Source: Candidatus Phyllobacterium onerii (lineage in GTDB: Bacteria > Pseudomonadota > Alphaproteobacteria > Rhizobiales > Rhizobiaceae). From it: a stretch of 64,000 nucleotides of DNA. The stretch is taken from NCBI RefSeq assembly GCF_028331445.1, contig NZ_JAQMHX010000014.1:46057-110056 (forward strand), written 5' to 3'. The first letter of the stretch is position 1; each line of letters starts with the position of its first letter. Under the pieces are notes generated by a model, which saw only the letters and a list, made by a program, of their open reading frames with translations, was not told the DNA's origin and ran no database searches. Positions 37,918-48,488 of this stretch are shown one piece after another. A program made the translations under genes and the position numbers.

Positions 37918-39543
37918 ATGGAGGAATTCGCCGAGCTCCTCGACCGGCTGGTCCTCACCCCCGCGCGCAACGGCAAGCTGACGCTGCTTGTCGACTATTT
38001 CCGCGATACGCCTGATCCGGATCGTGGCCTCGCGCTTGCCGCCATCACCGGCGATCTCAACATCGCCAATGTCAAGCCCGCGATGATCCGCGCCTTGATC
38101 GCCGAGCGCATGGACGAGCAGCTTTTTGCCTATTCCTATGACTACGTCGGGGATCTCGCCGAAACCATTTCGCTGGTCTGGTCAACGGACGAACCCGTCC
38201 GCGCCAATGCCGTGCCGACGCTCGGCGATGTCGTCACTTCTCTGGAACATGCCTCGCGCAGCGACGCGTTAAGGCTTGTCGAGAAATGGCTGGATCAGCT
38301 CGACGCCTCCGCCCGCTATGCGCTGCTGAAGCTTGTCACCGGCGGCATGCGCATCGGAGTTTCGGCTAGGCTTGCCAAGCAGGCGCTGGCGCAATTCGGC
38401 GAAATCGATGTCACGGAGATCGAAGAACTGTGGCATGGGCTGAAGCCGCCCTACCAACCGCTGTTCGCCTGGCTGGAGAAGACTGCCGACAAACCGGAAA
38501 GCCTTGCCGCTGCACCGTTCCGCCCGGTCATGCTGTCGACGCCCCTCGAAGAGCCGGACTATGCCAGAATCAATTCGGATGATTACGTCGCCGAATGGAA
38601 GTGGGACGGCATTCGCGTGCAGTTGACGGCGGAAGGCGGAGCGCGGCGTATCTATTCGCGCACCGGCGACGACATCTCCCATGCCTTTCCCGACATTGCC
38701 GATTTCATGAGTTTCGAAGGCACGCTCGACGGTGAATTGCTCGTCGCGCGCAGCGTCGATACCGCTATCGAGATCGGCGCTTTCGGCGACCTCCAGCAGC
38801 GTCTTAACCGCAAGATCGTCTCGGCCAAGCAGCTTGAAAGCCATCCAGCCTTTGTCCGGCTCTACGATCTGCTTTTTGACGGCAAGGAGGACATCCGCGC
38901 ATTTCCATTTGACGAGCGTCGCACCCGCCTCGAAGCCTTCGTCAAACACCTGGAGCCAACGCGCTTCGATCTTTCACCACTGGTTCCTTTCGAGAGCTTC
39001 GACGACCTCGTCGAACTGCGCAAGAACCCGCCGCATCCGATCATCGAAGGGCTGATGCTGAAGCAGCGCTCATCAGCTTATGTCCCCGGCAGGCCAAAGG
39101 GTCCGTGGTTCAAATGGAAGCGCGATCCGTTCATCATCGATGCTGTGCTCGTCTATGCGCAGCGCGGCCATGGCAAGCGTTCGAGCTATTATTCGGATTA
39201 TACCTTTGCCGTCTGGACAGGACCGGAAAGCGAGCCGCATCTGGTGCCGGTCGGCAAGGCCTATTTCGGATTTACCGATGAAGAGCTGAAACAGCTCGAC
39301 GCCTTCGTGCGCAACAACACCACCGAGCGTTTCGGCCCCGTGCGCTCCGTCCGCGCCGAACCCGAACACGGCCTTGTACTTGAGGTGGCATTCGAAGGCC
39401 TCAACCGCTCCAAGCGCCACAAATCCGGTGTCGCGATGCGGTTTCCGCGCATTTCACGCCTGCGCTGGGACAAGCCGCCCATAGAAGCCGACCGACTGGA
39501 AACGCTTGAAGCCCTCCTGCGCGATTCAGAAACCATGGATTGA
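37918..39543 (+). CDS. ATP-dependent DNA ligase (cisplatin-damage-response type)
   Basis: 541 residues. The adenylation Lys is Lys228 in EWKWDGIRVQL (motif I KxDG); other nucleotidyltransferase motifs are RIYSRTGDDISH (III-like), FEGTLDGELLVA (IV-like), HPIIEGLMLKQRS near 375 and WFKWKRDPFIIDAVLVYA near 395 (V). The N-terminal 200 residues are the helical DNA-binding domain and the C-terminal 130 the OB fold. It belongs to the bacterial LigB/LigC-like class co-occurring with Lhr-core, MBL exonuclease and PdeM. The essential NAD-dependent LigA is expected elsewhere. Confidence 0.95.
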   Translation: MEEFAELLDRLVLTPARNGKLTLLVDYFRDTPDPDRGLALAAITGDLNIANVKPAMIRALIAERMDEQLFAYSYDYVGDLAETISLVWSTDEPVRANAVPTLGDVVTSLEHASRSDALRLVEKWLDQLDASARYALLKLVTGGMRIGVSARLAKQALAQFGEIDVTEIEELWHGLKPPYQPLFAWLEKTADKPESLAAAPFRPVMLSTPLEEPDYARINSDDYVAEWKWDGIRVQLTAEGGARRIYSRTGDDISHAFPDIADFMSFEGTLDGELLVARSVDTAIEIGAFGDLQQRLNRKIVSAKQLESHPAFVRLYDLLFDGKEDIRAFPFDERRTRLEAFVKHLEPTRFDLSPLVPFESFDDLVELRKNPPHPIIEGLMLKQRSSAYVPGRPKGPWFKWKRDPFIIDAVLVYAQRGHGKRSSYYSDYTFAVWTGPESEPHLVPVGKAYFGFTDEELKQLDAFVRNNTTERFGPVRSVRAEPEHGLVLEVAFEGLNRSKRHKSGVAMRFPRISRLRWDKPPIEADRLETLEALLRDSETMD

Positions 39544-39656
39544 AATCCGCATGTGGAACATGTCGTCGTGCCCGCGCGTTGCCGATGGTCAACATGGCGA
39601 GAACGCGATAAGGGTTGAGGTGTGATGGTCATTCTGCAGGGGTATGCAGCTGTCAG

Positions 39657-41105
39657 ATGAGCGGTTCCGACGTCGAGAAGCCCGTCATTGTCCTGTTCCG
39701 TCACGATCTGCGGCTCGGTGACAATCGCGCGCTTTCTACCGCATCGGATAGCGGGAAACCGGTCATTCCGGTATTTTTGCTTGACGAGAGGGTTAGCGGC
39801 AACAGCCGTCCCACCGGCGGTGCCCGCCGCTGGTGGCTGCACCATTCGCTGACCGCGCTGGACTTTTCACTGCAGGCGCTCGGTGCTCCGCTCGTGCTCA
39901 AACGCGGCCGGACCGAGGAGGTCATCGGCACGCTGATCAAGGAGACGGGCGCGGATATGATTGTATGGAACCGCCGCTACGACCCGCCCGGCGCCAAAAT
40001 TGATGAGGCGCTGCAGGCGCAACTCTCACACCAAGCCATTGCATCGAAGAGCTTCGAGGGCCACATCCTGCACGAACCGTCTGCGCTCAAGACGGCGTCC
40101 GGCGGGCGTTATCGGGTCTACACGCCCTTCTGGCGCGCGCTGAATTCCATGCCCGATCCGCGAGACCCGTTGCCGCCGCCGCGCGCGCTGAAGCGTTGGC
40201 CTCACGGGCCGACTTCCGACAAGCTCGACGATTGGGTCCTGCTGCCGAAGCATCCGGACTGGAGTAAAGGATTTGCCGAGATCTGGACCCCTGGCGAGCA
40301 AGGCGCCCTCGATCGGCTGCACACTTTCCTCAATGACAAGATCGGGGACTATCCTGAGGATCGCGACAGGCCGGATATAGAAGCGACGTCACGCCTGTCG
40401 CCACACCTCGCCCACGGTGAGATCACGCCCTTCCAGATATGGCAGGCGACGAAGACCCCGATACATGATGAAGCGCGCGCGGGGGCCTCGAAGTTTCGCC
40501 AGGAAATTGGATGGCGCGAGTTTTCCTATCATCTCCTGTGCAACAACCCGAAACTGGGATCGGAAAACTACAACACCGCTTTTGATGCTTTTCCCTGGGA
40601 AAACCGGCCAGACCATCTCAGTGTCTGGAAACACGGCATGACCGGTTATCCGATTGTCGACGCCGGCATGCGGCAGCTGTGGCAGACCGGCTGGATGCAT
40701 AACCGCGTGCGCATGATCGTTGCCTCGTTCCTGATCAAGCATCTGCTCATCGATTGGCGGAGCGGGGAAGGGTGGTTTTGGGATACGCTCGTCGATGCGG
40801 ACGCGGCGAACAACGCTGCGAGCTGGCAATGGGTAGCTGGTTCCGGCGCGGACGCGGCACCTTATTTCCGCATTTTCAATCCTGTTCTGCAGGGCGAAAA
40901 ATTCGACCCGAAGGGCGACTACGTGCGCGAATTCGTGCCGGAGCTCGCCGCACTACCGGACAAGTACCTTCACCAGCCTTGGACTGCGCCCGAAGACACC
41001 CTTAAAAAGGCAAAGGTCGACCTCGGCAAAACCTATCCAGAGCCCATTGTCGACCATCAGCGCGCCCGAAAGCAGGCCCTGGCGGCGTTCGAAAAGACCC
41101 GGTAG
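39657..41105 (+). CDS. phrB: Deoxyribodipyrimidine photolyase (class I)
   Basis: 482 residues. Repairs cyclobutane pyrimidine dimers in light. The N-terminal photolyase domain begins PVIVLFRHDLRLGDNRALST. The FAD-binding half has QEIGWREFSYHLL, DAGMRQLWQTGWMHNRVRMI near 345, GEGWFWDTLVDADAANNAAS and QWVAGSGADAAPYFRIFNP, the electron-transfer Trp among them. ATG 39657 begins the conserved part; the frame is open upstream to 39615 with a TTG. It follows the ligase by 113 bp on the same strand, extending the repair island. Confidence 0.95.
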   Translation: MSGSDVEKPVIVLFRHDLRLGDNRALSTASDSGKPVIPVFLLDERVSGNSRPTGGARRWWLHHSLTALDFSLQALGAPLVLKRGRTEEVIGTLIKETGADMIVWNRRYDPPGAKIDEALQAQLSHQAIASKSFEGHILHEPSALKTASGGRYRVYTPFWRALNSMPDPRDPLPPPRALKRWPHGPTSDKLDDWVLLPKHPDWSKGFAEIWTPGEQGALDRLHTFLNDKIGDYPEDRDRPDIEATSRLSPHLAHGEITPFQIWQATKTPIHDEARAGASKFRQEIGWREFSYHLLCNNPKLGSENYNTAFDAFPWENRPDHLSVWKHGMTGYPIVDAGMRQLWQTGWMHNRVRMIVASFLIKHLLIDWRSGEGWFWDTLVDADAANNAASWQWVAGSGADAAPYFRIFNPVLQGEKFDPKGDYVREFVPELAALPDKYLHQPWTAPEDTLKKAKVDLGKTYPEPIVDHQRARKQALAAFEKTR

Positions 41106-41343
41106 CCCGGTTTTCCACATAATCCGGAGAATTTGCCGTCCACACCAGGCTATGCCGCATTTCCTTCGAAAAACGCCGGAAAAAGGCGCCTTGGTCCATA
41201 TGGTGCAACAATTCGTTGACGTTCCCGTAACCCGCTCCTTGCAAAAATATTACTACGAAAGCATTAGCCCCTGCTTGCGTTTGGCCATTTTTTGGCCTTT
41301 GTTCATGCCTTCGCAATTCTCTTAGAGGGGAAGGAACAGAAAA
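41106..41343. other. Intergenic region upstream of oppA
   Basis: 238 bp with no gene. It must hold the oppA promoter. A TTGACG at 41216-41221 is a possible -35 element, but I see no convincing -10 match. A strong ribosome site (GAGGGGAAGGA) precedes oppA. Confidence 0.4.
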
Positions 41344-42939
41344 ATGACCTTAATGAAACTGAATCTCCGCGCGGCATTGCTGCTCGGATCGCTGATGCTG
41401 GGCGCAAGCCCTGCATTGGCCGAAATGGTGCTCCATCGTGGCAATAGCGGCGAGCCGCAGACCCTCGACCAGTCGCAGACTTCCATCGATATCGAAGCTT
41501 TCATCGTCAAGGACCTTTATGAGGGCCTGACCGTCTATGATGCGAACGGCAAGATAGTGCCGGGCGCGGCCGAGAGCTGGACCGTTTCGGATGATGGCAC
41601 GGTCTACACGTTCAAGATCCGCGACAATGCCAAATGGTCCGATGGATCGCCAGTGGTTGCCGAAGACTTCATCTTCTCGATGCGCCGCGTCGAAGATCCG
41701 AAGACCGCAGCTGGCTATGCGAACATTCTTTATCCCATCAAAAATGCCGAACCGATCAACAAGGGGACCGTTCCCGTCGATCAGCTTGGCATGAAGGCAA
41801 TCAACGACAAGACGCTCGAAATCACCCTGGAGCGCCCGACCCCCTTCTTCATCGAACTCCTGTCGCACCAGACAGCGCTCCCGATCAACAAGGCAAGCTT
41901 CGAAAAGAACGGCGCTGACTTCGTCAAGCCAGGCAAGCTTGTCGGCAATGGTGCATTCAAGCTCACCGAACATGTGCCGAACGATCACCTGACCGTGGTC
42001 AAGAACGAAAACTACTGGGACGCCGCCAACGTCAAGCTCGACAAGGTCATCTTCTATCCGCAGGAAGATCAGGCCGCCGCCGTCCGCCGCTATGAAGCCG
42101 GGGAACTCGATCTCGTCTATAACTTCTCCACCGATCAGATCGATCGCTTGCGCAAGGCAAATGCAAAGCAGGTTCATGTGACGCCTGCCTTCGCCACATA
42201 CTATTATCCCTTCGACACACGCACAGAACCGTTCAACGATGTGCGGGTTCGTCAGGCACTTTCCATGTCGGTCGATCGTGATTTCCTCTCGCACGATATT
42301 TTCAACGACTCGAAAATGCCGATTTATTCGCTCGTTCCTCCGGGTCTCGAAAACTATGGCGAACCCTCGAAGGCCGATTTTGCCAGCATGTCCCAGCTTG
42401 ATCGTGAAGACAAAGCCGTGGAGCTGATGAAGGAAGCCGGATATGGCGAAGGCGGCAAGCCTTTGAATATCGAGATCCGCTATAACACCAATCCGAACCA
42501 CCAGAAGGCAGCGACCGCCGTTGCCGACATGTGGAAGAAGACTTTCGGTGCCAATGTAACGTTGATGAATCTCGATATCAGCGCCCACTATGCCTACCTG
42601 CAGGAAGGTGGAAAATTCAATGTCGCGCGTGCCGGCTGGACTGCCGACTATGCCGATGCCGAAAACTTCCTCAACCTCAACGTCAGCAGCAACAAGACCT
42701 TCAATTACGGACATTATGAAAATCCGGAATTCGATGCGCTGATGAAGAAGTCCTACGAGGAACGCGATCCGGCGGCCCGCTCGAAGATCCTGCATGAAGC
42801 TGAAGCTTTGATCATGCGCGACCAGCCAATTGCTCCGCTGGTCAACGACGCCAATTTCTGGCTCGTTGCTGACAAAGTTCAGGGCTGGGGCGACAACGGC
42901 AACAATGAACATCTGAGCAAGTACCTGAGCATCAAGTAA
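41344..42939 (+). CDS. oppA: Oligopeptide-binding protein OppA
   Basis: 531-residue precursor, SBP_bac_5 family. Signal peptide of about 26 residues ends at PALA. Typical OppA features: NSGEPQTLDQSQTSIDIEAF near residue 35, LYEGLTVYDANGKIVPGAAE and WTVSDDGTVYTFKIRDNAKW near 80-100, then WSDGSPVVAEDFIFSMRR. It captures peptides in the periplasm for OppBC. It is followed by a strong hairpin before the permease genes. Confidence 0.94.
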   Translation: MTLMKLNLRAALLLGSLMLGASPALAEMVLHRGNSGEPQTLDQSQTSIDIEAFIVKDLYEGLTVYDANGKIVPGAAESWTVSDDGTVYTFKIRDNAKWSDGSPVVAEDFIFSMRRVEDPKTAAGYANILYPIKNAEPINKGTVPVDQLGMKAINDKTLEITLERPTPFFIELLSHQTALPINKASFEKNGADFVKPGKLVGNGAFKLTEHVPNDHLTVVKNENYWDAANVKLDKVIFYPQEDQAAAVRRYEAGELDLVYNFSTDQIDRLRKANAKQVHVTPAFATYYYPFDTRTEPFNDVRVRQALSMSVDRDFLSHDIFNDSKMPIYSLVPPGLENYGEPSKADFASMSQLDREDKAVELMKEAGYGEGGKPLNIEIRYNTNPNHQKAATAVADMWKKTFGANVTLMNLDISAHYAYLQEGGKFNVARAGWTADYADAENFLNLNVSSNKTFNYGHYENPEFDALMKKSYEERDPAARSKILHEAEALIMRDQPIAPLVNDANFWLVADKVQGWGDNGNNEHLSKYLSIK

Positions 42940-42947
42940 GACTGAAT

Positions 42948-42978
42948 ATGCGCAATCCGGATTATCCGGGTTGCGCAT
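42948..42978 (+). terminator. Hairpin between oppA and oppB
   Basis: ATGCGCAA (42948-42955) pairs with TTGCGCAT (42971-42978) and CCGGA with TCCGG, giving a 14-bp stem with one T-G pair and a TTA loop, 9 bp after the oppA stop. Only a short T run follows, so it may lower downstream expression or protect the oppA mRNA. Confidence 0.75.
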
Positions 42979-43178
42979 TTCGCATGCTCAGGCCCCATGT
43001 TTTCGCTTTCCGCCAGACCACTCAGATCAGGAATATGCTCCCGCAGCCTCTCGTGATGAGAGGGGCGAATGGAAGTTCTTGAACTTTGCAACGGAACGCA
43101 GTTCTCTGGGGATTATCGTGTGAGCGTGCCTGGGGTTAGAGCCCTGACAGGGCACGTCAACAGGAAGAGTTAAACTCG
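42979..43178. other. Remaining oppA-oppB gap
   Basis: 200 bp without a recognisable gene. CCTGACAGGG-like symmetry near 43145 (CCCTGACAGGG) is a small hairpin before oppB, and AGGAAGAG precedes the start codon. A secondary promoter for oppBCD is possible, but I do not see a clear one. Confidence 0.35.
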
Positions 43179-44102
43179 ATGTTCCATTTTGTCCTCCGCC
43201 GTTTGGCGAGTGCAGTGCCGACACTGTTCATTGTCGTCACGCTATCCTTCTTCCTCATGCGTTTTGCGCCAGGAGGACCCTTCAATCTAGAACGACCGCT
43301 GCCGCCGGCGACGATGGAGAACCTGATGAAGGCCTACCATCTCGATCAGCCGCTGTGGAACCAGTATCTGCAATATCTGAAGAATGCGATCACCGGCGAT
43401 TTCGGTCCAAGCTACATCTACAAGGACAACACAATCGCTGAACTGATCGGCAAGGGTTTGCCCTACTCGATCACGCTCGGCTCCTATGCGTTGTTGCTGG
43501 CGCTTTTTGGCGGCGTGATTATCGGCACGATTGCCGCCCTCCGGCAAAACAGCTTTCTCGATTTCCTCATCATGTCCATTGCAACGGTCGGCGTTACGGT
43601 GCCGAACTTCGTTGTCGGTCCGGTACTGACATTGGTTTTCGCTGTGCTGCTGTCGCTGCTGCCCGCAGGCGGCTGGGGCGACGGCTCCTGGCGCTTCCTC
43701 ATCCTGCCGATGATTGCACTGGCCCTGCCGCAGCTCGCCGTCTTTGCACGGCTGACGCGTGGCTCGATGATCGAGGGGCTGCACACGGATCACATCCGCA
43801 CCGCACGCGCCTATGGACTACCACCGAGAGTGGTCGTCATCACCCACGCCATGCGGGGCGCGCTGCTTCCGGTGGTATCGTATCTGGCGCCATGCGCCGC
43901 TGCCCTGTTGACGGGCTCTGCCGTCGTCGAATCGATCTTCACCATTCCCGGCGTCGGCCGATATTTCGTCCTCGGCGCCATCAATCGCGATTACACGCTT
44001 GTCATGGGAACTGTCGTTCTCGTCGCGATCTTCGTCATCGTCTTCAATCTTCTGGTCGATATTCTCTACGGCCTTCTTGACCCGAGGGTTCGCCATGACT
44101 GA
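43179..44102 (+). CDS. oppB: Oligopeptide ABC transporter permease OppB
   Basis: 307 residues, six membrane segments. The N-terminal block MFHFVLRRLASAVPTLFIVV and RFAPGGPFNLERPLP are standard OppB features. The cytosolic EAA loop is seen as RTARAYGLPPRVVVITHAMR near residue 208, and the C-terminus VESIFTIPGVGRYFVLGAIN is highly conserved. Its stop overlaps oppC by eight bases. Confidence 0.95.
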   Translation: MFHFVLRRLASAVPTLFIVVTLSFFLMRFAPGGPFNLERPLPPATMENLMKAYHLDQPLWNQYLQYLKNAITGDFGPSYIYKDNTIAELIGKGLPYSITLGSYALLLALFGGVIIGTIAALRQNSFLDFLIMSIATVGVTVPNFVVGPVLTLVFAVLLSLLPAGGWGDGSWRFLILPMIALALPQLAVFARLTRGSMIEGLHTDHIRTARAYGLPPRVVVITHAMRGALLPVVSYLAPCAAALLTGSAVVESIFTIPGVGRYFVLGAINRDYTLVMGTVVLVAIFVIVFNLLVDILYGLLDPRVRHD

Positions 44103-45234
44103 TCTGAGCGGTATCCCCACCACCATCATCCCGCCTGAAGAGTCAAAAGGGCGAAGTCTGTTTCAGCTCGCGGTTATCCGCTTCCGCCGCAATTATGCAG
44201 CGATGGCCGGCTGCGTGGTGCTGTTGCTGATTACCCTGTTCTCGTTCTTCGGACCCTACGTCATCAGTCATAAATATGACGAGGTTTTCCCTTCCTACGT
44301 CAACGTCCCGCCAAGCCTGGAAGCCTTGCCGAGGGCAGACACGCTCGGCGACGTCATGAAGGGCGTGGCGGATAGAGCCCGCGTCGAGCTGCGTGAGTTT
44401 GCCGTGGACGGCAATACGTTTACCGCGACGATCCACGCGGACAAGGCCATCGATCCGCGCTCGACGCGCTATTTCGACCGCGCCAACGAATTCGACAATA
44501 CACAAGTCACCGCCACCGAAGAGGACGGCAAGACCCTTAAGCTGACTGGTGACGTCAAGCGCGAATATTTCCTTTTTGGTACCGATCAAAATGGCCGTGA
44601 CCTGATGGCCCGTGTCATGCTCGGCGGACAAATCTCACTCACGATCGGCTGTCTCGCCAGTCTTGTATCGCTGTTCATTGGTGTGATCTATGGCGCCATA
44701 TCCGGTTATCTGGGCGGCCGGGTAGATAACGTCATGATGCGTCTCATAGAAATCCTCTACTCGCTGCCATTCGTCTTCCTCGTTGTGGTTCTGGTGGTGT
44801 TTTTCGGCCGGAGTTTCATCCTGATCTTTCTGGTGATCGGGGCCGTCGAATGGCTGGACATGGCCCGCATCGTCCGGGGCCAGACACTTGCCTTGAAGCG
44901 ACGTGAATTTATCGGCGCGGCGCAGGCCCTCGGCTTGACGGACTGGCAGATCATCCGCCGCCACATAATCCCGAATACGATTGGACCGGTCGTTATCTTC
45001 GTCACGGTAGTGGTACCGAAAGTGATCCTGCTCGAAAGCTTCCTCTCCTTCCTCGGGCTCGGCGTCCAGGAGCCGCTTACCAGTTGGGGTGCGCTGATCT
45101 CGGCGGGTGCCGACAAGATGCAGTCTTCGCCGTGGTATCTGATTTTCCCCGCCATCTTCTTCGTCGTCACGCTGTTCTCGCTGAACTTCATCGGCGACGG
45201 CTTGCGCGATGCACTCGACCCGAAGGACCGCTGA
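44095..45234 (+). CDS. oppC: Oligopeptide ABC transporter permease OppC
   Basis: 379 residues. After the first membrane segment there is a periplasmic stretch of about 120 residues (longer than usual OppC of about 300), then REYFLFGTDQNGRDLMARVM, the coupling loop FIGAAQALGLTDWQIIRRHI near 280 and LLESFLSFLGLGVQEPLTSW near 325. The ATG at 44095 lies inside the oppB stop region. It pairs with OppB as the membrane channel. Confidence 0.94.
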   Translation: MTDLSGIPTTIIPPEESKGRSLFQLAVIRFRRNYAAMAGCVVLLLITLFSFFGPYVISHKYDEVFPSYVNVPPSLEALPRADTLGDVMKGVADRARVELREFAVDGNTFTATIHADKAIDPRSTRYFDRANEFDNTQVTATEEDGKTLKLTGDVKREYFLFGTDQNGRDLMARVMLGGQISLTIGCLASLVSLFIGVIYGAISGYLGGRVDNVMMRLIEILYSLPFVFLVVVLVVFFGRSFILIFLVIGAVEWLDMARIVRGQTLALKRREFIGAAQALGLTDWQIIRRHIIPNTIGPVVIFVTVVVPKVILLESFLSFLGLGVQEPLTSWGALISAGADKMQSSPWYLIFPAIFFVVTLFSLNFIGDGLRDALDPKDR

Positions 45235-45235
45235 G

Positions 45236-46837
<1,602 letters not shown>

Positions 46838-46872
46838 TGGGGTCTTGCATTTGACAGGGGAAAGGCTCATTT

Positions 46873-46902
46873 TATAGACAGTTTCGTCTATACGTATAGA
46901 CG
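46873..46902. promoter_or_regulatory. Palindromic operator of VapBC operon
   Basis: A perfect 18-bp palindrome CGTCTATACGTATAGACG lies at 46885-46902, with an extra half-site TATAGAC at 46873-46879. It ends 12 bp before the vapB start, right next to the GGAG ribosome site, so a bound antitoxin would block transcription. Confidence 0.75.
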
Positions 46903-46914
46903 CGGAGATATAGA

Positions 46915-47154
46915 ATGGCCTTTTCCATAAAAGACAAGGCGACTGACGAAGCCGTCAGGCGCTTGGCAAAACTGAAGAATACCAGCCTGACGGAGGCCAT
47001 CCGCGAAGCCGTCGTGCACGAGTATGATCGTGCCAAGAAAGAAACTCCGCTGCAAGAAAAGCTGTCGAAGATTTTTGAAGAGTATCGGAAGTACCCAAAG
47101 ACAGGCCTCGAAGCGGATAAGGCTTTCTTTGACGACCTTTCGGGTAATGAATGA
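46915..47154 (+). CDS. vapB: VapB-type antitoxin (Rv0623-like)
   Basis: 79 residues. AFSIKDKATDEAVRRLAKLK followed by NTSLTEAIREAVVHEYDRAK is the pattern of type II VapB antitoxins of the Rv0623/PSK family: an N-terminal DNA-binding part and a basic, acid-rich C-terminus that clasps the toxin (EEYRKYPKTGLEADKAFFDD). GGAG lies upstream. It overlaps the toxin start (ATGA). Autorepression is suggested by the palindrome at 46885-46902. Confidence 0.9.
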   Translation: MAFSIKDKATDEAVRRLAKLKNTSLTEAIREAVVHEYDRAKKETPLQEKLSKIFEEYRKYPKTGLEADKAFFDDLSGNE

Positions 47155-47549
47155 TCTTTGTTGATGCATCGGCTCTGATCGCCATCGTCGATGGCGAAGA
47201 CGACGCGGTTTCGCTTGCTGCCCGCCTGGCGGACGATTCGTCTGTCTATATCTCACCCATGGTCGTTTACGAATCCATAACCGGTCTTGCGCGCAAAAGG
47301 GCTTGTACGATCGAGGTCGCTGAACGAGCAATCGATATCTTCATCGATCAGACCGACGCTCAAACCCTCGATATCACCGCCGAGATCGGCGGGAATGCTG
47401 TCCAGGCGTTCAACACCTTTGGACGCGGGCGGCACAAGGCCGCTCTCAACATGGGCGATTGCTTCACCTATGCCTGTGCCAAGGCGCATGACCTGCGGCT
47501 ATTGTGCAAAGGCAACGATTTTCCCTACACCGACATAGAGATCGCCTGA
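47151..47549 (+). CDS. vapC: VapC PIN domain toxin
   Basis: 132 residues. MIFVDASALIAIVDGEDDAV carries the first catalytic Asp; YESITGLARKR near residue 40 the Glu; and LNMGDCFTYACAKAHDLRLL near 100 with CKGNDFPYTD the last Asp residues. GDCFxYAxAK and KGNDF are hallmarks of the VapC group in rhizobia such as NtrR. It is translationally coupled to vapB and ends two bases from the converging fructokinase gene. Confidence 0.93.
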   Translation: MIFVDASALIAIVDGEDDAVSLAARLADDSSVYISPMVVYESITGLARKRACTIEVAERAIDIFIDQTDAQTLDITAEIGGNAVQAFNTFGRGRHKAALNMGDCFTYACAKAHDLRLLCKGNDFPYTDIEIA

Positions 47550-47550
47550 T

Positions 47551-48486
47551 CTATCCGAGCTCGTTGCGCCATGGTGGATTGGCACCGGCGCGCGAAACCG
47601 TCACTGCCGCCGCCTTGACACCCAAGGTCAATGCATCGCGGATCTGGGCTTCGGTCAGGGTAGTCAGGGCGGATTTCACCAGCACTCCGGCCTCTTGCAG
47701 CGAGGTCAAAACGCCCGCGGTAAATGTATCCCCGGCGCCAACCGTATCGACGACCGGTACGCGCTGCGCCGCGACGTGCACCGTGAGATCGGCGGTATAG
47801 CCGGTCACGCCGTCCGCCCCATGGGTGACGAGGATGAGTTTCGGTCCCTGCTGATCTGCCGGGACGATCCAGCGCCGGGCAATCTCGTCCATCGTACCGC
47901 TCTCGCCGAACCAGCGCATGTCTTCATCTGAAATCTTGACGATGTCGGTCATGGCAATCATGCGGCGCATGCGGGCGAGGTGCTTCTCCTTGTCGGGAAT
48001 GAACCCCGGACGAATGTTCGGATCGAGAATGATCACGCGCTTTTCATGCTCGCGCGCCAGCAGCGCCTCATAGGTCGAGCCGCTCGGCTCCGGGATCAGG
48101 CTGATTGCGCCGAACTGCAGGGCAGTCACATTATCGTCGAGCGCTGGCAGATGTTCGATCGCGAGCGAGCGCCCCGCACTGTTCTCGTCATAGAACATAT
48201 AGCTCGCCTGGCCATCGGTCAGGCGCACGAAGGCAAGCGTGGTGGGCTGCTGCGAGATATGCGCATAATGTGTACCGACATGATTGGCGGTCAGGCTGTC
48301 CAGCAGCATCTGGCCAAAGAAGTCCGAGGAAATTCCCGAGAAGAATTCGGTCGGCACCCCAAGCCGCCCCAGCGCGATTGCCGTATTGAACACGGCGCCG
48401 CCGACATAGGGTGCAAAGGCCGGTTCTCCGGCATCGCTCTCCCGCTGCAGCATGTCGATCAGCGCTTCTCCGCAACACAAAATCAT
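47551..48486 (-). CDS. PfkB family carbohydrate kinase (fructokinase-like)
   Basis: 311 residues. PfkB motif 1 is GGAVFNTAIALGRLGVPTEF near residue 31; motif 2 near 240 is DTVGAGDTFTAGVL with the catalytic Asp. It phosphorylates a sugar at the hydroxymethyl end. The neighbouring fructose-type transporter and ROK regulator make fructose the likely substrate. The gene lies two bases downstream of the FucU/RbsD gene on the same strand, behind the ROK regulator, forming a three-gene minus-strand operon. Confidence 0.9.
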   Translation of the reverse strand: MILCCGEALIDMLQRESDAGEPAFAPYVGGAVFNTAIALGRLGVPTEFFSGISSDFFGQMLLDSLTANHVGTHYAHISQQPTTLAFVRLTDGQASYMFYDENSAGRSLAIEHLPALDDNVTALQFGAISLIPEPSGSTYEALLAREHEKRVIILDPNIRPGFIPDKEKHLARMRRMIAMTDIVKISDEDMRWFGESGTMDEIARRWIVPADQQGPKLILVTHGADGVTGYTADLTVHVAAQRVPVVDTVGAGDTFTAGVLTSLQEAGVLVKSALTTLTEAQIRDALTLGVKAAAVTVSRAGANPPWRNELG

Positions 48487-48488
48487 GT

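Noticed and set aside
41350..42978. 542-codon open frame antisense to oppA
   Set aside because: Mirror of the oppA coding frame; composition is that of an antisense shadow and no domain is visible.
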